7,331 bases of DNA from an uncultured Actinoplanes sp. (lineage in GTDB: Bacteria; Actinomycetota; Actinomycetes; Mycobacteriales; Micromonosporaceae), in the NCBI GenBank assembly GCA_934667465.1, contig CAKUMG010000267.1, positions 1-7,331 of the forward strand, written 5' to 3'. Below the pieces are notes generated by a model, which did no database searches, was not told where the DNA came from, and was given only the letters and a program-made list of their open reading frames with translations. This document shows, in pieces, positions 7,316 to 7,331 of the stretch. Position 1 is the first letter of the stretch, and each line of letters starts with the position of its first letter. The position numbers and the translations under genes were made by a program.

Positions 7316-7331
7316 CGGTTACCTGGTCGAC

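Overview
This window looks like chromosomal DNA of a high-GC actinobacterium, most likely a filamentous Micromonosporaceae/Actinoplanes-type organism. The clues are strong G/C bias at third codon positions, actinobacterial forms of RecX and RNase Y, a class of small MerR-type regulator common in Actinobacteria, and an LPVTG wall-anchored protein. The genus is inferred. Every convincing gene lies on the minus strand, so transcription runs from the right edge to the left.

In transcription order: (a) 7331-7161, the end of a minus-strand reading frame that seems to need a one-base shift to reach its natural stop, followed at once by a strong hairpin (7149-7124); (b) 7123-6807, a gene-free stretch with five copies of an 18-bp palindromic repeat; (c) recX (6806-6054), regulator of RecA; (d) a 530-base gene-free stretch; (e) a sortase-anchored surface protein whose mature part is almost entirely low-complexity stalk (5521-4676), followed by a perfect 14-bp terminator-like hairpin (4614-4576); (f) a single-pass membrane protein with a repetitive cytoplasmic Pro/Gly/Gln/Ser tail and a small extracytoplasmic domain (4443-3337); (g) a 720-base interval with a good promoter candidate and two small overlapping frames of uncertain reality (3039-2830 and 2833-2699); (h) rny, RNase Y, with all hallmark domains (2615-891); (i) a 670-base gene-free stretch; (j) the start of a MerR-family regulator (221 to beyond base 1), preceded by a perfect 12-bp stem-loop.

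The genes do not form one obvious pathway. recX and rny are housekeeping genes for recombination control and RNA turnover, and two low-complexity envelope proteins sit between them. Large gaps with hairpins suggest mostly separate transcription units. No CRISPR array, insertion sequence, tRNA, rRNA or defence system was recognised. The points most worth checking are the repeat cluster before recX, the long rny upstream region with its possible coupled small frames, the disrupted frame at the right edge, and the leader hairpin of the MerR gene.
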